This document shows, in pieces, positions 48,613-56,413 of a DNA stretch of 64,000 bases (position 1 is its first letter; each line of letters begins with the position of its first letter). This stretch comes from Litorivita pollutaquae. Lineage in GTDB: Bacteria; Pseudomonadota; Alphaproteobacteria; Rhodobacterales; Rhodobacteraceae. The position numbers were made by a program, and so were the translations under genes. The notes under the pieces are model-generated. The model was given only the letters and a program-made list of their open reading frames with translations, was not told the origin of the DNA and ran no database searches. The DNA is taken from NCBI RefSeq assembly GCF_003205515.1, contig NZ_KZ826481.1:662660-726659 (forward strand), read 5' to 3'.

Positions 48613-48646
48613 TTTTATTAGAGTGTCGATTTTATTAGAGTGTCGA
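48613..48646. repeat. 17-bp perfect tandem duplication before the amidase gene
   Basis: TTTTATTAGAGTGTCGA occurs twice in direct succession (48613-48629 and 48630-48646), just upstream of the amidase ribosome site. It may be a replication-slippage product. Confidence 0.85.
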
Positions 48647-48781
48647 TCGTAATCGCCCCTGCGGGACGTGTTCGGGGTGCATCCACCCAGTACAAAAACC
48701 TGCCGCGCCTTTCCGCGTGATAGGGCGCCATTCGGGCGCCAAGTCGTTTTGATCCAAAATCAACGTGCTCGCATTTTGAGC

Positions 48782-49486
48782 CTAGTGATTGCCATCAACT
48801 CCCAGAGCACTTTGTGATAGTGATTCCAGCGCATTGACGTCCGTCGCGTCGATTTCGCTTGCGATCCGGCCTGAGCGCACAAGATAAAGCCTGTCGGCGA
48901 CCTTTCGTGACATGGCGATGTTCTGCTCGATCAGCAGGATGGTCATGTCGAATTGCGCGCGCAATTTCTCCAGCGTCGCGTAAACCTCGTTGACCACCAG
49001 AGGCGCCAATCCGAGCGAGGGTTCGTCGAGAATCAACAGGCGCGGCCGACGCACGATGGCACGCGCCAGCGCGACCATTTGCTGTTCCCCTCCAGAAAGG
49101 TTCGACACGCGCTCGCTGTGGCGCGCGCGCAAGACCGGGAAGAGCTCCAGCACTTCATCGAGCCGATCCTTATGGCGTCCATCAAGGCCAAGGATGATGT
49201 TCTCGATGACGGTCAGCTCGGGCAACATACCTCGTCCCTCAAGGACCACCGCAATGTCGCCTTGACGAAAACGCTGATAGGCCGGCGTCGCAGTGATGTC
49301 GCGCCCATCGAGGCGAATTTGACCGCTGGATCGAACCAAGCCGCTGATCACCCGCACGATGGTCGTCTTTCCGGCACCATTCACCCCGACCAGCGCCACC
49401 AACTCGCCCGGATTCACCCTGAAGGTGACGCCAAACAACGCTTGGGACGCGCCGTACCACGCCTCTACATTTTCAAGTTCAATCAT
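48782..49486 (-). CDS. livF: Branched-chain-type ABC transporter ATP-binding protein (LivF-like)
   Basis: Walker A GVNGAGKTT near residue 34, signature LSGGEQQM, Walker B LLILDEPSLGLAP and the H-loop-like IEQNIA identify LivF. It is the second ATPase of a five-part importer for branched-chain amino acids, amides or ureas. The frame opens at 49555, but the ATG at 49486 matches the family start (MIELENVEAWYG) and overlaps livG by eight bases. The amidase follows after about 190 bases. Confidence 0.92.
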   Translation of the reverse strand: MIELENVEAWYGASQALFGVTFRVNPGELVALVGVNGAGKTTIVRVISGLVRSSGQIRLDGRDITATPAYQRFRQGDIAVVLEGRGMLPELTVIENIILGLDGRHKDRLDEVLELFPVLRARHSERVSNLSGGEQQMVALARAIVRRPRLLILDEPSLGLAPLVVNEVYATLEKLRAQFDMTILLIEQNIAMSRKVADRLYLVRSGRIASEIDATDVNALESLSQSALGVDGNH

Positions 49487-50276
49487 GATCAACTCCGAAA
49501 TAAGCTTGCTGAACCTGCTGAAGGCCGAGGACCTCATCGGTTGCTCCGTGGGCAATCAGGCGGCCCGCATCTAGGACGTGGCTGACTGGGCAGAGCCGCC
49601 TGACAAGATCCACGTCGTGCTCCACCAGCACGGCCGTGATCTTGCCTGCGGATTGGATCTCAGCCAGGATTGACACGAGTTCGTGGCGCAGGTCCGGGTC
49701 CATGCCTGCCGCCGGCTCATCAAAGAGCGCGATCTTCGGCTCCGCAGCAAGCAGTCGGGCGATCTCCACCAGCCGGCGGGTCCCGAACGTCAAGTTGGAG
49801 ATCGGTTCTTCCAAAACGTCGCCCAGCAGCAACCGCTCGGCGATTTCCATGCAGGCGTCGCGGTCTCTTTTTTCATCTGCCATATACTGCGGCAGTCTCA
49901 GGATTTGCGCACCCAGGCCCGAGGACAGGAAACGGTGACGGCCCAGCATGATATTGACGAAAACTGTTTCGCCCTCCAGCAGACGCGGCATTTGAAAGCC
50001 GCGTAATATGCCCCGCTCCACCCAATTTTGAGTGGACTGACCTGTCATATTTTCGTCGCCCAGATGGATGCTGCCGCCAGTCGGCACAAGGAAGCCGGAG
50101 AGGACATTGAGAAGGGTCGTCTTGCCCGCACCATTTGGTCCGATCAGCCCGTTCCAGACATTGGGCTTCAAAGACATCGTGACGTCGTTGAGCGCCATGA
50201 GGCCGCCGAAAGAAACCGACAGGTTTTCGAGGTTCAGTGTCACATCGCCTTTGAGAGGCATCTCGAGCGTCTTCAT
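49479..50276 (-). CDS. livG: Branched-chain-type ABC transporter ATP-binding protein (LivG-like)
   Basis: The 265-residue ATPase has Walker A GPNGAGKTT near residue 47, a LivG-type signature LTFGTRRLVEIARLL, Walker B IALFDEPAAGMDP and the switch VLVEHDVDLV. It starts as ATGA inside the livM stop and ends inside the livF start. It is the first ATPase of the importer. Confidence 0.92.
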   Translation of the reverse strand: MKTLEMPLKGDVTLNLENLSVSFGGLMALNDVTMSLKPNVWNGLIGPNGAGKTTLLNVLSGFLVPTGGSIHLGDENMTGQSTQNWVERGILRGFQMPRLLEGETVFVNIMLGRHRFLSSGLGAQILRLPQYMADEKRDRDACMEIAERLLLGDVLEEPISNLTFGTRRLVEIARLLAAEPKIALFDEPAAGMDPDLRHELVSILAEIQSAGKITAVLVEHDVDLVRRLCPVSHVLDAGRLIAHGATDEVLGLQQVQQAYFGVDHD

Positions 50277-51277
50277 TGCTTATCCCCTCGTGATGTCCCC
50301 AGATGTCGCAAGGCCTGTTGTAATGCTGGAACAATGCCGACAGGCAAAACCAGAACGATCAGCACCAACAGAGCACCGCTCAAAATGGGATAAAGGTTCG
50401 AGACGCCGGCCATGCCGAATAGTTCGGGAACGAAGACCAGATAGGCGGCCCCCACCCAAGCCCCCAGCGGCGTTTTCACGCCACCAATGATCACCGCGAC
50501 CAGCATGTTCAACGAGGCGAACATATCAAAGAAATTGGGAGAGATTGCACCAACATGTCCGGAAAACAGCCACCCCGCGACCCCGCTAAACAGAGCACCG
50601 ATAACGAAGGCGATGTATCTTGTACGCGCCACCGAGACACCGCTGGATCTTGCTGCCAGCTCTGAATCGCGCGTCGCCGCCATTGCGCGGCCAAAGCTGG
50701 AATCGCGCAGCCTGAAGCAAAGCGCCGTAGCGAGGAGGCCAAGCGCGGCAAACAGAAAATAGGCGTTTATGGGGTCGCCAAAATCAATGCCCATGACCGA
50801 CAAGGGTTCGGCATAAAGACCCTGCTCGCCACCGGTAACATCGGACCACCGCACGCTGGCCCAGTAGAACAGTTCTCCGAACGAAAGCGTGATCAAGGCG
50901 AAGCGAAGCCCCGAAATACGCAGTGCGAAAATGCCGACAAATGCGCCGGCCCCAAGGCAGATGGCAAATGCGATCGGCAGGGTCACAATACCCGGTAAGC
51001 CGTAATGGACGCCGCCGATCGCGGACACATAAGCGCCAATGCCGAAGAACGAGGCGTGCGCCAGCGACAATTGTCCGGTGAAGCCAAAGAGAATGACAAG
51101 ACCCAGGCCGGCGATGGCGTAAACAGCGGTAACGCCAACAAGGTAGAGCCAGTAGGTCTCTAGGATGAACGGCAGGGCGAACACCAGAAGGCAGCCGCCC
51201 GTTACCCATGCCATGTGCCGTAGATTTTCTGGTCCGCCTCTGCCGTCCGAGCGCGCAACCGATTGCATATTAAACAT
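50273..51277 (-). CDS. livM: Branched-chain-type ABC transporter permease (LivM-like)
   Basis: Ten or so hydrophobic segments in 334 residues include the LivM landmarks LFGFTGQLSLAHASFFGIGAYV and, near the end, FSGVAGWLFSGHVGAISPNFFDMFASLNMLVAVIIGG. The frame opens at 51442, but the ATG at 51277 starts one base after the livH stop. It forms the channel with LivH. Confidence 0.92.
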   Translation of the reverse strand: MFNMQSVARSDGRGGPENLRHMAWVTGGCLLVFALPFILETYWLYLVGVTAVYAIAGLGLVILFGFTGQLSLAHASFFGIGAYVSAIGGVHYGLPGIVTLPIAFAICLGAGAFVGIFALRISGLRFALITLSFGELFYWASVRWSDVTGGEQGLYAEPLSVMGIDFGDPINAYFLFAALGLLATALCFRLRDSSFGRAMAATRDSELAARSSGVSVARTRYIAFVIGALFSGVAGWLFSGHVGAISPNFFDMFASLNMLVAVIIGGVKTPLGAWVGAAYLVFVPELFGMAGVSNLYPILSGALLVLIVLVLPVGIVPALQQALRHLGTSRGDKQ

Positions 51278-51278
51278 T

Positions 51279-52157
51279 TTAGGGCCTCTGCTCCAAATCT
51301 TGTAGGTACTTGCTCGGCAAGACGCCAAGCACGACGATGATGAGAAGGAATACCGCCGGAATGCGCGCGTCTGCGCCAAGCCAGTAAACGACCCAACTTT
51401 CCAAGAGGCCGAGCCCCACAGCGATCGCCATTGGCCGCACAAAGCGGTCCAGTCCGCCGACTATTCCGGCAACGAATGCCTTCACCAGGAACGGTGTCAT
51501 GTAAAAGGCATTGAGAGTGACCTTGCTGGCGATGAGGATGGCCGCGACACCCGCGATGGCGCCACCCGCCGCCCACACCAGCGCACGCACAGCCTGAACG
51601 TTGACGCCTGTCGTGCGGGCGATCTCGGGGCTGATGGCGACGGCACGGATACTCAACCCCAGACCTGTCTTATTCAGGACAAGGGCAAGCAGGCCCAGAA
51701 CGACGGCCAACGTCAAGATGACGGTGAGGTCGTTGGCGTTGAAGTAGACGCCAAGGAAGGTGAACTCGATCTGGGCACCCAAACTGAAGAATTTGAAACT
51801 CTTCGGGCTCGCCACCAGCTCGACGATCGCGGTCAGGAACATCATCACGCCCAAAGTGGCGATAAGATCAAAACCGGACCCGATCTTGGTCACTCGACTG
51901 ATGACAAGGATGTCGACGAGATAGCTGACCAACGCGGCGACGGCCAGGCCCAGCCCTAACGCCACTGCAATCGGCAAACCGAAGTGGGGAACCAGAAAGA
52001 AGGCGCACATGGCCGCCACCATGCCGATCTGCCCGTGGGCAAAGTTTACCACACGAGACACCCGATAGATCAGGAGTATGCCGATCAACACGAGACCATA
52101 AAGAGATCCGCTGACGAGACCCCCGATGGTCAATTGAAGCGCTGTATCCAAGGTCAT
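51279..52157 (-). CDS. livH: Branched-chain-type ABC transporter permease (LivH-like)
   Basis: The 292-residue protein carries the LivH start GGLVSGSLYGLVLIGILLIYRVSRVVNFAHGQIGMVAA and eight hydrophobic segments, with GLSIRAVAISPEIARTTGVNV as the cytoplasmic coupling loop. It is the first permease gene, about 35 bases after the substrate-binding protein gene. Confidence 0.92.
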   Translation of the reverse strand: MTLDTALQLTIGGLVSGSLYGLVLIGILLIYRVSRVVNFAHGQIGMVAAMCAFFLVPHFGLPIAVALGLGLAVAALVSYLVDILVISRVTKIGSGFDLIATLGVMMFLTAIVELVASPKSFKFFSLGAQIEFTFLGVYFNANDLTVILTLAVVLGLLALVLNKTGLGLSIRAVAISPEIARTTGVNVQAVRALVWAAGGAIAGVAAILIASKVTLNAFYMTPFLVKAFVAGIVGGLDRFVRPMAIAVGLGLLESWVVYWLGADARIPAVFLLIIVVLGVLPSKYLQDLEQRP

Positions 52158-52191
52158 AATTTATCCCATCCCAAGCCTGAGTTAACGTCAG

Positions 52192-53448
52192 TCATTGGAC
52201 AGGTACGGGGGCTGAAACCTGAATAACCACGCCGTCGTCGATACGCGCAATCCCGACGGCATTGGTGCCTTGCCGATTGTCCGGACTGAAGGTTACGGGC
52301 GGAAGAACTCCGGTTTCGAAGCCTTGCATATGTTGCAGCGCCAACTCCAGACAGTCATGCGTAAGCGCCGGAGCGCCTTGCAGTGCTTCGATTGTCACCA
52401 TGGCTTGCGCAAAGCCTACAGTATTCCACATCGACGGTGCTTTGCCGGTCACCGCCGTGAAGTCCTCGACGAAAGCGCGCACTTTGGGGTCATCGCTTGT
52501 CAAGGCCGCGACCTTGGTGGGAGTTGATATCCCCTCTGCTTCCTCGGGAAACGCACTGATAAAGGTCTCGTCTGTCGCGTCGGACTGGGTGGCGACCTTT
52601 GGGTTATAACCGATCTTCGCCATAGAGCCGATTGCCTGGCCGATGCCAGTGGGCTGGACGACCATAAAGACCCAATCCGCGCCGATCTCTTTCAACTCTT
52701 GAGCGATGGGCAGGTAGTCGGTTGTGGTGGCTTCGGTACGCAGCACATTGTCGATCTTCCTCCCGTGCCGTTCGAGAGCCGTCTCCATCCCTTTTAAGGC
52801 ATCGTTGCCAATGTCGCCGGACTGCATGAGCAGCGCTATACTGGCATCAGAATCCGTGCGGGCCACGTAATCCGCAATCACGTTGAATTCGGAGACGAAG
52901 TTCGGCCAGATCATATAGACGTGCGGGTTTTTCATTGTGCCGACCTTGTCGGCCGCCGGCGCATACATCCCGATCGCCGGAATCTGATTTTTTTCGATGT
53001 AGGGCAGGACCGCAACAAAATTGGGCGTGCCGATCCCGCCGGAGATCGCGAAAATTTTCTCCCGTTCGACAAGACGCCGGACCTGTTGCTGTGCGTAGGC
53101 CGCGCTGTATTGGTCGTCCAGCGCCGAAAACTTAATCTTGCGGCCATTCACGCCACCGGCGGCGTTCACTTTGTCGAAAACATATTCTTGACCCTCGACT
53201 GCGCCAATCCCGGGCCCTGCGACCGGACCAGTCAAGGGCGTAAACGCACCCAATTTGATCGTATCGTCAGACACACCCGCCGCATCGGCGTCCATGTCGC
53301 ATGTGGCGTTCGAGGGGATCGTAACGCTGGTGCCGTCAGGGATCTGCACGGAGGATTGCGCATTCGCTGCCGTAGCCCCAAGCGTGAAGCTGACACCGAG
53401 GGCGCCAGCCACTGCGGCGCTTTGAAGTAACATTGAACGGATTTTCAT
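52192..53448 (-). CDS. ABC transporter substrate-binding protein (Leu/Ile/Val or amide type)
   Basis: A signal peptide (to ATAANAQ) is followed by a type I periplasmic binding fold (Peripla_BP_6): IKLGAFTPLTGPVAGPG near the start, AISGGIGTPNFVAVLPYIEKNQIP and DLYDIWPN-like YMIWPNFVSEF in the middle. It is 418 residues from the ATG at 53448, which has AGGGAC upstream; the frame continues to 53484. It captures the substrate for LivHMGF. The real ligand is unknown; the amidase downstream suggests an amide. Confidence 0.9.
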   Translation of the reverse strand: MKIRSMLLQSAAVAGALGVSFTLGATAANAQSSVQIPDGTSVTIPSNATCDMDADAAGVSDDTIKLGAFTPLTGPVAGPGIGAVEGQEYVFDKVNAAGGVNGRKIKFSALDDQYSAAYAQQQVRRLVEREKIFAISGGIGTPNFVAVLPYIEKNQIPAIGMYAPAADKVGTMKNPHVYMIWPNFVSEFNVIADYVARTDSDASIALLMQSGDIGNDALKGMETALERHGRKIDNVLRTEATTTDYLPIAQELKEIGADWVFMVVQPTGIGQAIGSMAKIGYNPKVATQSDATDETFISAFPEEAEGISTPTKVAALTSDDPKVRAFVEDFTAVTGKAPSMWNTVGFAQAMVTIEALQGAPALTHDCLELALQHMQGFETGVLPPVTFSPDNRQGTNAVGIARIDDGVVIQVSAPVPVQ

Positions 53449-53485
53449 TTTTATGTCCCTAGTTTGGTTTCCATCAACGACCACC

Positions 53486-53502
53486 TATCCAACAAGTGGA
53501 TA
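53486..53502. promoter_or_regulatory. IclR operator candidate (TATCCA-N5-TGGATA), proximal
   Basis: A perfect palindrome (extended arms CCTATCCA and TGGATAGG) sits 38-54 bases upstream of the substrate-binding protein ATG. Its half-sites and five-base spacing equal those of the IclR start site and the distal site. Confidence 0.65.
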
Positions 53503-53669
53503 GGGTTCGCGCCATCCACATGATGAACGCGTTAGATCACATTTTTGATTGAGTGCGATTTCTTGCTTTAAGCTAGGTGCTTGCAGCGCGAAGAATCAAA
53601 CAAAATTCAGGCTGACGACGTAAAATATGAAGAGCGCCGTACAAATTGGCGCATTTTCAGGCTCAATAT

Positions 53670-53686
53670 ATCCATATCATGGATAT
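53670..53686. promoter_or_regulatory. IclR operator candidate (TATCCA-N5-TGGATA), distal
   Basis: The palindrome ATATCCAT-ATC-ATGGATAT (53669-53687) has the same TATCCA and TGGATA halves with five-base spacing. It lies about 230 bases upstream of the binding-protein gene, suggesting cooperative binding or looping with the proximal site. Confidence 0.6.
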
Positions 53687-53929
53687 CAAAGCCGCTAGAG
53701 CACGGCTAGGTTGTTTTGATGGTATGGGGTAACATTTGAGGTTGATGCGACCACTTGAGATGTTCGGAACAATTCGAGGCCGTTAGGAAAGTACGGAGTG
53801 AACCGATGCGGTCGATGCTCCCACCCGGCGGTGTCAATGAGTGTTTAAAGTTGACCCGGTTCCCGCGTTTAACTGCCTAACTCAACCGCGTAGTTGCACA
53901 TGCGAACGACAATTGTCTCGGTGATGTGA

Positions 53930-54569
53930 TTAGAGGTATGCCTCCCCACCGTTACCTGGAACGTCTTGATCGTGCACTTTTCCGTCGGAATTGAGCCAAA
54001 CCATGGCGAACTCCAAATAGCCCCACTGGGCAATACTCTGTTGCGTAATGTGTCGAAGTTCGTGCGCAAGTGTATTGTAATTTCCTGCGGCAATCTCGGA
54101 AACTGCATCTCTGGACAAGCTGATCCCACCTAGTGCAATAGCGAGCGAATTATCCGTCATCGTCAGAATGCCGCCCCTGCGGATTGTGACATCGTTGATG
54201 TCGGGCATGCCAGACTTGTTTGTCGCGGCGCTCCGAGGGCCATTCGTATCTCCCAGACTCTGAGCACCCCAACTTTTTTAGTTCCGGGCAGCACACCGTC
54301 CCGCACGTTTGTCGGATCATACCGAACCCAAAAACATGATGCGAGCAGAAGACATCATGGCCCCCGCCACTAAGGCGCTTTCGAACGCATTTCCAAAGCG
54401 CGCGCCCATCAAGCGATGAAGTAGTGCCCGCCGAGAGGCCGTCGGCCACGACCTCAAGGAAGTAGTTCCCGATCGCGCTGACCACCGCATCACCTGGGAT
54501 CATGGGGAGCCACCTGCCAACTGCGCCGCCCATCGCGCCGAACGCGTCGCCGACAGGGCGCCTGTCCAA
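53930..54569 (-). pseudogene. Frameshifted protein with a zincin-like HELRH motif
   Basis: Two overlapping frames make one protein if one A is removed from the A6 run near 54275: frame A (from 54569, GAMGGAVGRWLPMIPGDAVV) reads to CCPELKK and frame B continues from SWGAQSLGDTNGPRS. The C-terminal part reads GGISLSRDAVSEIAAGNYNTL then AHELRHITQQS, an HExxH zincin-like motif as in DUF4157-like domains of polymorphic toxins and phage-like proteins. About 210 residues in all. Either the gene is broken, the sequence has an error, or the shift is used. If the shift is not real, frame B alone is a short ORF starting at 54208. Confidence 0.45.
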
Positions 54570-54607
54570 ACATTATCGTCACCAGAGGGCAAAGCCCCAA
54601 TCCAGCG

Positions 54608-54642
54608 CCCATAGCCCATGGCCCATGGCCCATGGCCCATGG
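54608..54642. repeat. Tandem heptamer repeat CCCATGG (five units)
   Basis: Four perfect CCCATGG units follow one diverged CCCATAG unit, head to tail. Each unit contains CCATGG, so the array is also self-complementary. Copy number is likely variable. Confidence 0.9.
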
Positions 54643-54875
54643 CGGGCCTGCAGCACCGCTTGTGGCACCGCAAGCGCAAGCCAAGCTAGACGGCGTTTGG
54701 CTTTCAGGAGCCCGCGATTTCCGACCCAATGAGGGGCTTTCCGGCCTGTCAGGTGGTGTGTCTGCGCCAAACGGCTGTTGCTGCGGGCGTTCACGCCGAG
54801 GCTGACCGCTTGATTGCGGGCATCCCCCAAGCCTGTTTCTAACGATCTTCTGAAGGGCCAATTTGGAAGCACACC

Positions 54876-54901
54876 GCCGTCCCTTCGGGGGCGGCCTTTT
54901 T
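54876..54901 (+). terminator. Orphan Rho-independent terminator
   Basis: An eight-bp stem (GCCGTCCC with GGGGCGGC, one G-T pair) closes on a TTCG tetraloop and is followed by CTTTTT. No gene ends just before it on the plus strand. Confidence 0.75.
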
Positions 54902-54983
54902 CATTGCCCCTGATCACAAGTCCTTGATTGTTTCTTGGTTTGTTCTCACAATATATTGAGTGTTTCGAGTTAAGGAAAACGAT

Positions 54984-55319
54984 ATGCAAGGATTCTACGC
55001 CCTTTACTACACAGGGGTTTCCGGCTTCGGCCACGCCGTATTAATAATTAATGACGGTATCGTAACAGGCGCAGACGCCACGGGCGGCGTATATGATGGA
55101 AGGTACACTGTCGGAGACGGTGGCGAATTTGAAATAGAAGTAACTTTGACAGTTCCGGCAGGGGCAACGCTCGTAACGGGTCAAACGCTTACGGATGAAT
55201 TTTCTAAGACAATTTCGGCAAAACTTCGCGCTGGATTCGCAGATGGTCAACCCGTCCCAGTTCAAACCCCTATGGGGCCAGTGAACGCGATCTTTAAAAA
55301 AGTGCGGGGTATGGCATGA
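54984..55319 (+). CDS. Small GrlR-like protein of unknown function
   Basis: The 111-residue protein begins MQGFYALYYTGVSGFGHAVL and continues INDGIVTGADATGGVYDGRYTV, a pattern of short beta strands that resembles the GrlR family of small beta-barrel proteins (FYxxxF...GxGVxVxxxGxxxGGD). GrlR itself is an anti-activator, but most relatives are uncharacterised. A TAAGGAAAAC ribosome site precedes the ATG. It overlaps the next gene by ATGA, so the two form one operon beside tRNA-Ser. The family call is tentative. Confidence 0.6.
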   Translation: MQGFYALYYTGVSGFGHAVLIINDGIVTGADATGGVYDGRYTVGDGGEFEIEVTLTVPAGATLVTGQTLTDEFSKTISAKLRAGFADGQPVPVQTPMGPVNAIFKKVRGMA

Positions 55320-55888
55320 TTGACGGAGTAACCATCTTAGGCGTCGCGACGGCTGGTGCGGCAATTATCGGTCCAGCCGTCGCAGTTTGGATTACAAGAA
55401 TGTCTGATGATAGGAAAGAAGTCCGCGCGCGTCGGATGGATATTTTTCGGACTCTGATGCGGACAAGAAAGATGCCGATTCATTTCGATCACGTTGGCGC
55501 TCTAAACTTGATCGAAATTGAATTTGCCAAAGACGCAAATGTCATAGCAGCATGGAAAAACTATCTGAAAAACCTTGGCAAACGACTGCCCCCCGACGCA
55601 AGCAAAGACGACGAAACTATATTCAGCAAGGCTAGAGAGACCTTGCTTACTAAGTTGATTCACGAAATCTCAAAGGTCTTGAAGTTCAAGGTCGAACAAC
55701 TTGATATTCTTGAAGGTAACTACATTCCTCAGGGCTGGAATGACGACGATTGGGAGCAAAAGCTTGTTCGCAAGGCACTTATTGATGTTCTAGGAGGGCA
55801 TCGTCCGCTTCTCATCAAACCTCATGCACCAAACCAAAACAACGGCCCATATCCGCCGGCACCCGAAGTCCCTAAGGCTAACGAGTAA
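55316..55888 (+). CDS. DUF6680-like membrane-anchored protein
   Basis: An N-terminal hydrophobic helix (VTILGVATAGAAIIGPAVAVWI) is followed by RARRMDIFRTLMRTRKM, HFDHVGALNLIEIEFAKD and VIAAWKNYL, a layout I associate with DUF6680. The rest is helical, with a Pro-rich tail. It is 190 residues. Function unknown. Coupled to the GrlR-like gene by an ATGA overlap, AT-richer than the core genes and adjacent to a tRNA, it is likely acquired DNA. Confidence 0.65.
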   Translation: MIDGVTILGVATAGAAIIGPAVAVWITRMSDDRKEVRARRMDIFRTLMRTRKMPIHFDHVGALNLIEIEFAKDANVIAAWKNYLKNLGKRLPPDASKDDETIFSKARETLLTKLIHEISKVLKFKVEQLDILEGNYIPQGWNDDDWEQKLVRKALIDVLGGHRPLLIKPHAPNQNNGPYPPAPEVPKANE

Positions 55889-56014
55889 AGCAATTTTTCC
55901 GCACGGCTAACACATAGAACATTATGGGCACCCTGAAACCATCGTGTGAAATCCGTCACCAGATCGGCAATAGAAACCCCCAATGGGAAGTTTTTCAACA
56001 ATTTCAATACCATA

Positions 56015-56104
56015 TGGCGGAGAGACAGGGATTCGAACCCTGGGAACGCTCACACGCTCAACGGTTTTCAAGACCGCCGCATTCGACCACTCTGCCACCT
56101 CTCC
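56015..56104 (-). tRNA. tRNA-Ser (anticodon TGA)
   Basis: A 90-base class II tRNA with encoded CCA. The acceptor GGAGAGG region pairs with CTCTCC, the anticodon loop CTTGAAA carries TGA, and an extra arm (GAGCGTGTGAGCGTTC) separates the anticodon and T arms. Its 3' end faces the accessory region. Confidence 0.96.
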
Positions 56105-56413
56105 GATGGGGGCTTTGCTACTAAGGAACGCGGGGCGGGTAAAGATGAAATTGCACCGACCTTCAAACAGCAACCTCTGCCGCGCCTGTGGCGCGATTGC
56201 CGCGTATCAACGGTTTTACGGCAAAATCCGCCGAGGCTGCGGCGCGGACTTTTCATGTGCCTTTCAAACCGCTAAACTGCGCGCGACAGCGGTGTTGCAT
56301 AGGCATCACCGAACAAAAATAACGCGCCGCAAAATCAATGGCGCAAGAGCAGGCAGGCGCGCCAAGGACATGATCCGAACCGCGCGGAAAAGTGGTAGGC
56401 GAGGGGCAGACCT
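56105..56413. other. Intergenic stretch between tRNA-Ser and the SPOR lipoprotein gene
   Basis: About 310 bases without a recognised gene. The final bases carry the ribosome site CGAGGGGC for the gene at 56414. This is where the tRNA promoter (minus strand) and the lipoprotein promoter (plus strand) should lie. Confidence 0.5.

Larger units (their letters stand above)
53485..53929. other. Promoter region of the amide/branched-chain ABC operon
   Basis: The 445 bases between the binding-protein gene and the HELRH remnant are AT-richer than the surroundings. They hold two IclR-operator candidates and presumably the operon promoter. No gene was recognised. Confidence 0.6.
54570..54983. other. 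Gene-free stretch with tandem repeat and orphan terminator
   Basis: Apart from the CCCATGG repeat at 54608-54642 and a plus-strand terminator at 54876-54901 no gene was recognised. The terminator has no intact gene in front of it, so it may be the end of a lost gene. The last 60 bases are AT-rich and lead into the next gene. Confidence 0.55.

Noticed and set aside
56015-56104. Direct repeat of the tRNA-Ser 3' end as an island attachment site
   Set aside because: No second copy of the 3' end was spotted elsewhere in the window, so the insertion idea rests on context only.
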